64,000 nt of DNA. Source: Bacteroides sp. GTDB lineage: Bacteria; Bacteroidota; Bacteroidia; Bacteroidales; Bacteroidaceae. Location: NCBI GenBank assembly GCA_015060765.1, contig SUXW01000009.1, positions 61,641-125,640 on the forward strand. The letters are read 5' to 3'. The position numbers and the translations under genes are program-made. Under the pieces are notes generated by a model. It had not been told where the DNA came from. It searched no databases and saw nothing but the letters and a program-made list of their open reading frames with translations. Shown piece after piece: positions 61,806 to 64,000 of this stretch (position 1 is its first letter; each line of letters opens with the position of its first letter).

Positions 61806-63302
61806 CTATCTTTTAAACTTATTAATACAATCAATATATGCTTCCACTGACGCAGCGATGATATCAGTATTAGCTCCGAAACCATAATACATCTGTCCGT
61901 CATATTCCACTTGCATGTGAACTTTACCCATATCGTCGGAACCTTTGCTGATAGCCTGAATGGTAAATTCCTTCAGTTCCATTCGACGGTCTATAATTTT
62001 TTTCAGTGCCTTAATGGCAGCATCCACCGGACCGTTTCCACTGGCAGCGGCTTCAAAGCGCTCGCCTGAGATATTCAATCCTAAACTGGCAACCGAACGT
62101 ACTCCCACTCCACTGGTCACTTGCAGGAATTCCAACTTGATATGATGATTATCAGCACGATCAGCTCCTGCTAATACTAAAATATCATCATCCGTGATGT
62201 CTTTCTTCTTGTCGGCCAGTTTCAAGAAATCTTCATATACCTTATCCAACTTGTCCTGATCCAGTTCTACTCCCATCACATGTAGACGATGTTTCAGTGC
62301 TGCGCGTCCGCTACGAGCCGTCAATACAATAGAGCTGTCGTCTATACCCACATCCTTCGGGTCGATTATTTCGTAAGTTTGTACATTCTTCAGTACACCG
62401 TCCTGATGAATACCGCTTGAATGTGCAAAAGCATTTCGACCCACAATGGCCTTATTGGGCTGTACCGGCATGTTCATCAAGCTGGATACCATGCGACTGG
62501 CGGGATAAATTTTTTGTGTATTGATATTAGTTTCAATATCGATGTCATTATGGCATTTCACAATCATGGCTACCTCTTCCAAAGAAGTATTACCGGCACG
62601 TTCGCCAATACCGTTAATGGTCACTTCCACCTGACGAGCACCATTCAATATACCGGCAATGGTATTAGCGGTTGCCATACCCAAATCATTGTGACAATGT
62701 GTGGAAATGATGGCTTTGTCAATGTTGTCCACATGTTCCATCAGGTACTTGATTTTCGCCCCATATTCATACGGAAGGCAGTATCCTGTAGTATCAGGTA
62801 TATTCACTACAGTAGCCCCAGCCTTGATTACAGCTTCCACCACTCGAGCCAGATACTCGTTGTCGGTACGTCCCGCATCTTCAGCATAAAATTCCACATC
62901 ATCTACATAACGACGAGCATATTTAACAGCAGCTACAGCACGTTCTATAATTTCGTCACGGTTAGAGTTGAATTTATATTTAATATGAGACTCAGATGTA
63001 CCTATACCCGTATGAATACGTTTGTGCTTGGCAAAACGCAAAGCCTCCGCCGCCACATCAATATCCTTTTCAACGGCTCTTGTCAAAGCACAAATAGTAG
63101 GCCATGTCACTGCCTTTGATATCTCAATGACCGAATTGAAGTCACCGGGACTGGATATCGGGAATCCAGCTTCTATCACATCAACCCCCAAAGCTTCCAA
63201 TTGTTTGGCCACCTGAATCTTCTCCACTGTATTCAATTGGCATCCTGGTACTTGTTCACCATCTCTAAGGGTGGTATCGAAAATAAATAATCTGTCACTC
63301 AT
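61806..63302 (-). CDS. leuA: 2-isopropylmalate synthase
   Basis: A 498-residue enzyme condensing acetyl-CoA with 2-oxoisovalerate. The start is [17 protein letters not shown] (ATG at 63302); the open frame 14 codons upstream runs into the attenuator. Metal-binding HCHND appears in [26 protein letters not shown] follows, and a C-terminal leucine-feedback domain ([22 protein letters not shown]) completes it. First structural gene after the branched-chain leader and attenuator. Confidence 0.96.
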   Translation of the reverse strand: MSDRLFIFDTTLRDGEQVPGCQLNTVEKIQVAKQLEALGVDVIEAGFPISSPGDFNSVIEISKAVTWPTICALTRAVEKDIDVAAEALRFAKHKRIHTGIGTSESHIKYKFNSNRDEIIERAVAAVKYARRYVDDVEFYAEDAGRTDNEYLARVVEAVIKAGATVVNIPDTTGYCLPYEYGAKIKYLMEHVDNIDKAIISTHCHNDLGMATANTIAGILNGARQVEVTINGIGERAGNTSLEEVAMIVKCHNDIDIETNINTQKIYPASRMVSSLMNMPVQPNKAIVGRNAFAHSSGIHQDGVLKNVQTYEIIDPKDVGIDDSSIVLTARSGRAALKHRLHVMGVELDQDKLDKVYEDFLKLADKKKDITDDDILVLAGADRADNHHIKLEFLQVTSGVGVRSVASLGLNISGERFEAAASGNGPVDAAIKALKKIIDRRMELKEFTIQAISKGSDDMGKVHMQVEYDGQMYYGFGANTDIIAASVEAYIDCINKFKR

Positions 63303-63329
63303 AATTATATTGTTTATTGTTATATCATT

Positions 63330-63364
63330 AAAAAAGCCTTTCACACAGGGAAGTGAGAAAGGCT
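63330..63364 (-). terminator. Attenuator terminator of the leu operon
   Basis: On the minus strand, stem AGCCTTTC / GAAAGGCT (63364-63357 and 63342-63335), extended by CAC/GTG past one mismatch, then six T's (63335-63330). The ascending side contains CTCACTTCCC (63357-63348), which is exactly complementary to GGGAAGTGAG (63416-63407) inside the leader ORF, so an antiterminator can form instead. Confidence 0.9.
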
Positions 63365-63391
63365 ATCGTATATCATTCAATCCTAAATACA

Positions 63392-63478
63392 TCAACATGC
63401 ACGGCACTCACTTCCCACCAACATCGTTAGTAGAATAATAATACCGCATAGCAAAATATGTAAATAAGCTTGATTCAT
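63392..63478 (-). CDS. leuL: Branched-chain amino acid leader peptide of the leu operon
   Basis: A 28-codon ORF between promoter and leuA. Residues 8-21 read ILLCGIIILLTMLV: six Leu (including three CTA), four Ile and one Val in total. The codons run just ahead of the segment (63416-63407) that can pair with the attenuator hairpin. Ribosome stalling at Leu/Ile codons would allow antitermination when these amino acids are scarce. Position, composition and the two exclusive RNA structures make this a strong call; the mechanism is established for E. coli leu/ilv leaders and inferred here. Confidence 0.88.
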   Translation of the reverse strand: MNQAYLHILLCGIIILLTMLVGSECRAC

Positions 63479-63502
63479 TTCTTTCTTATAATTTGAACGG
63501 TA

Positions 63503-63534
63503 CAAATGTATGGGTTTATTTGATAACAACAAAA
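63503..63534 (-). promoter_or_regulatory. Promoter of the leu operon
   Basis: Minus strand TTTTG (63534-63530), 19-nt spacer, TACATTTG (63510-63503): full consensus. Start is expected near 63499, 21 nt before the leader peptide. The 63535-63649 stretch is AT-rich with no further feature. Confidence 0.75.
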
Positions 63535-63649
63535 TAATTTATCGCTTTTTTATTCGAAAATGTAATATTTTTATAGTATATCACTTCATTTAATTGCAAA
63601 GTCTCATATAGAGTAACATCTATCCTACCATAACATACTAAAAAACTAC

Positions 63650-63687
63650 AAAAAAAGTCCTCCGACACATTTCTGTATCGGAGGACT
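63650..63687 (-). terminator. Terminator of the rRNA operon
   Basis: A 10-bp stem, AGTCCTCCGA / TCGGAGGACT, with a 12-nt loop and seven T's on the minus strand, just after the 5S gene. Confidence 0.9.
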
Positions 63688-63696
63688 CAATCAAAA

Positions 63697-63804
<108 letters not shown>

Positions 63805-63892
63805 TATCTTATAATCAATGACCATTGACACATCGAAAAGAGTCTATTTCTGTATATCGCTAAAAGTATATAACACCTCTTAAAATGAAAGA

Positions 63893-64000
63893 AAACGGGC
63901 AATTAGTAATGCTCGGCTGAACATGTCTCCATGCGTACACCTGCATCCTATCAACGTCGTAGTCTACGACGACCCTGAGAAATCTAATCTTGTGGCCGGC
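63893..64000 (-). rRNA. rrl: 23S ribosomal RNA, 3' end (partial)
   Basis: The minus strand from the window edge reads the conserved last 108 nt of 23S rRNA, including GATAGGATGCAGGTGTACGC and CCGAGCATTACTAATTGCCC. The gene continues beyond the window; its 3' end is set approximately. The gap to 5S is about 90 nt and holds no tRNA. Confidence 0.92.

Noticed and set aside
63805..63892. tRNA gene between 23S and 5S
   Set aside because: No cloverleaf or CCA end could be found in the short AT-rich gap.

Overview
The window reads as a chromosomal core segment of a gut Bacteroidales, most likely Bacteroides or Phocaeicola. The evidence is as follows. Promoters match the Bacteroides pattern (TTTG or TTG, 19-21 nt, TAnnTTTG). 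Shine-Dalgarno use is weak. There are several SusC-like or TonB-dependent receptors, surface lipoproteins with an acidic stretch after the lipobox cysteine, and families typical of the order: BtuG, DUF6261, fimbrillin-like/GLUG, DUF3791/DUF3990, peptidase M49 and EFR1. I see no prophage, integrase, transposase or CRISPR array.

Layout. 0.2-2.3 kb: a di-iron hemerythrin/LuxR fusion regulator with a small lipoprotein, then a GNAT acetyltransferase on the other strand. 2.3-9.0 kb: a cobalamin-riboswitch-controlled vitamin B12 uptake operon, btuB-btuG-btuF-btuC-btuD. 9.0-12 kb: a Bcp peroxiredoxin and a TonB-dependent receptor. 11.9-21.7 kb (minus): an aspartate-family operon, thrA - ApgM-type homoserine kinase - thrC - metF - metH, preceded by a 25-residue leader peptide rich in both Thr and Met. 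21.8-27.9 kb (plus): radA, an FAD oxidoreductase, a LuxR regulator with a degenerate receiver, and a TonB receptor. 28-32 kb (minus): DUF6261, a 41-bp tandem repeat array, a fimbrillin-like/GLUG lipoprotein with a 43-residue companion ORF, a GCTT microsatellite, and a three-gene DUF3791-DUF3990-DUF3791 cassette. 32-35.7 kb: a U32 peptidase-family protein, metA and an EFR1 flavodoxin/ferredoxin. 35.7-42 kb (minus): a heavy-metal RND efflux operon with a His-rich adaptor and a Cys/His-rich small protein. 42-57 kb: GH28, M13 peptidase, RhuM, ABC-F, a small RNA, purA, Fur, an AlkD-like protein, DPP III, AraC, RecQ and a TPR protein. 57-63.6 kb (minus): the operon leuA-leuC-leuD-cimA-like-leuB with a textbook branched-chain leader peptide and attenuator. 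63.7-64 kb: 5S rRNA and the 3' end of a 23S rRNA (minus), the downstream end of an rrn operon.

How it fits together. Two biosynthetic operons seem to be controlled by ribosome-mediated attenuation, one reading Leu/Ile/Val and one reading Thr/Met codons. The Thr/Met operon contains cobalamin-dependent MetH, and the same window carries the B12 uptake operon under a cobalamin riboswitch. The citramalate-synthase-like gene inside the leu operon would supply 2-oxobutyrate for isoleucine through the same LeuCD/LeuB enzymes, which explains the Ile codons in that leader.

The most novel-looking items are the DUF3791-DUF3990-DUF3791 cassette (candidate ADP-ribosyltransferase toxin system), the hemerythrin-LuxR fusion, the four-copy 41-bp palindrome array, and the dual Thr/Met leader.
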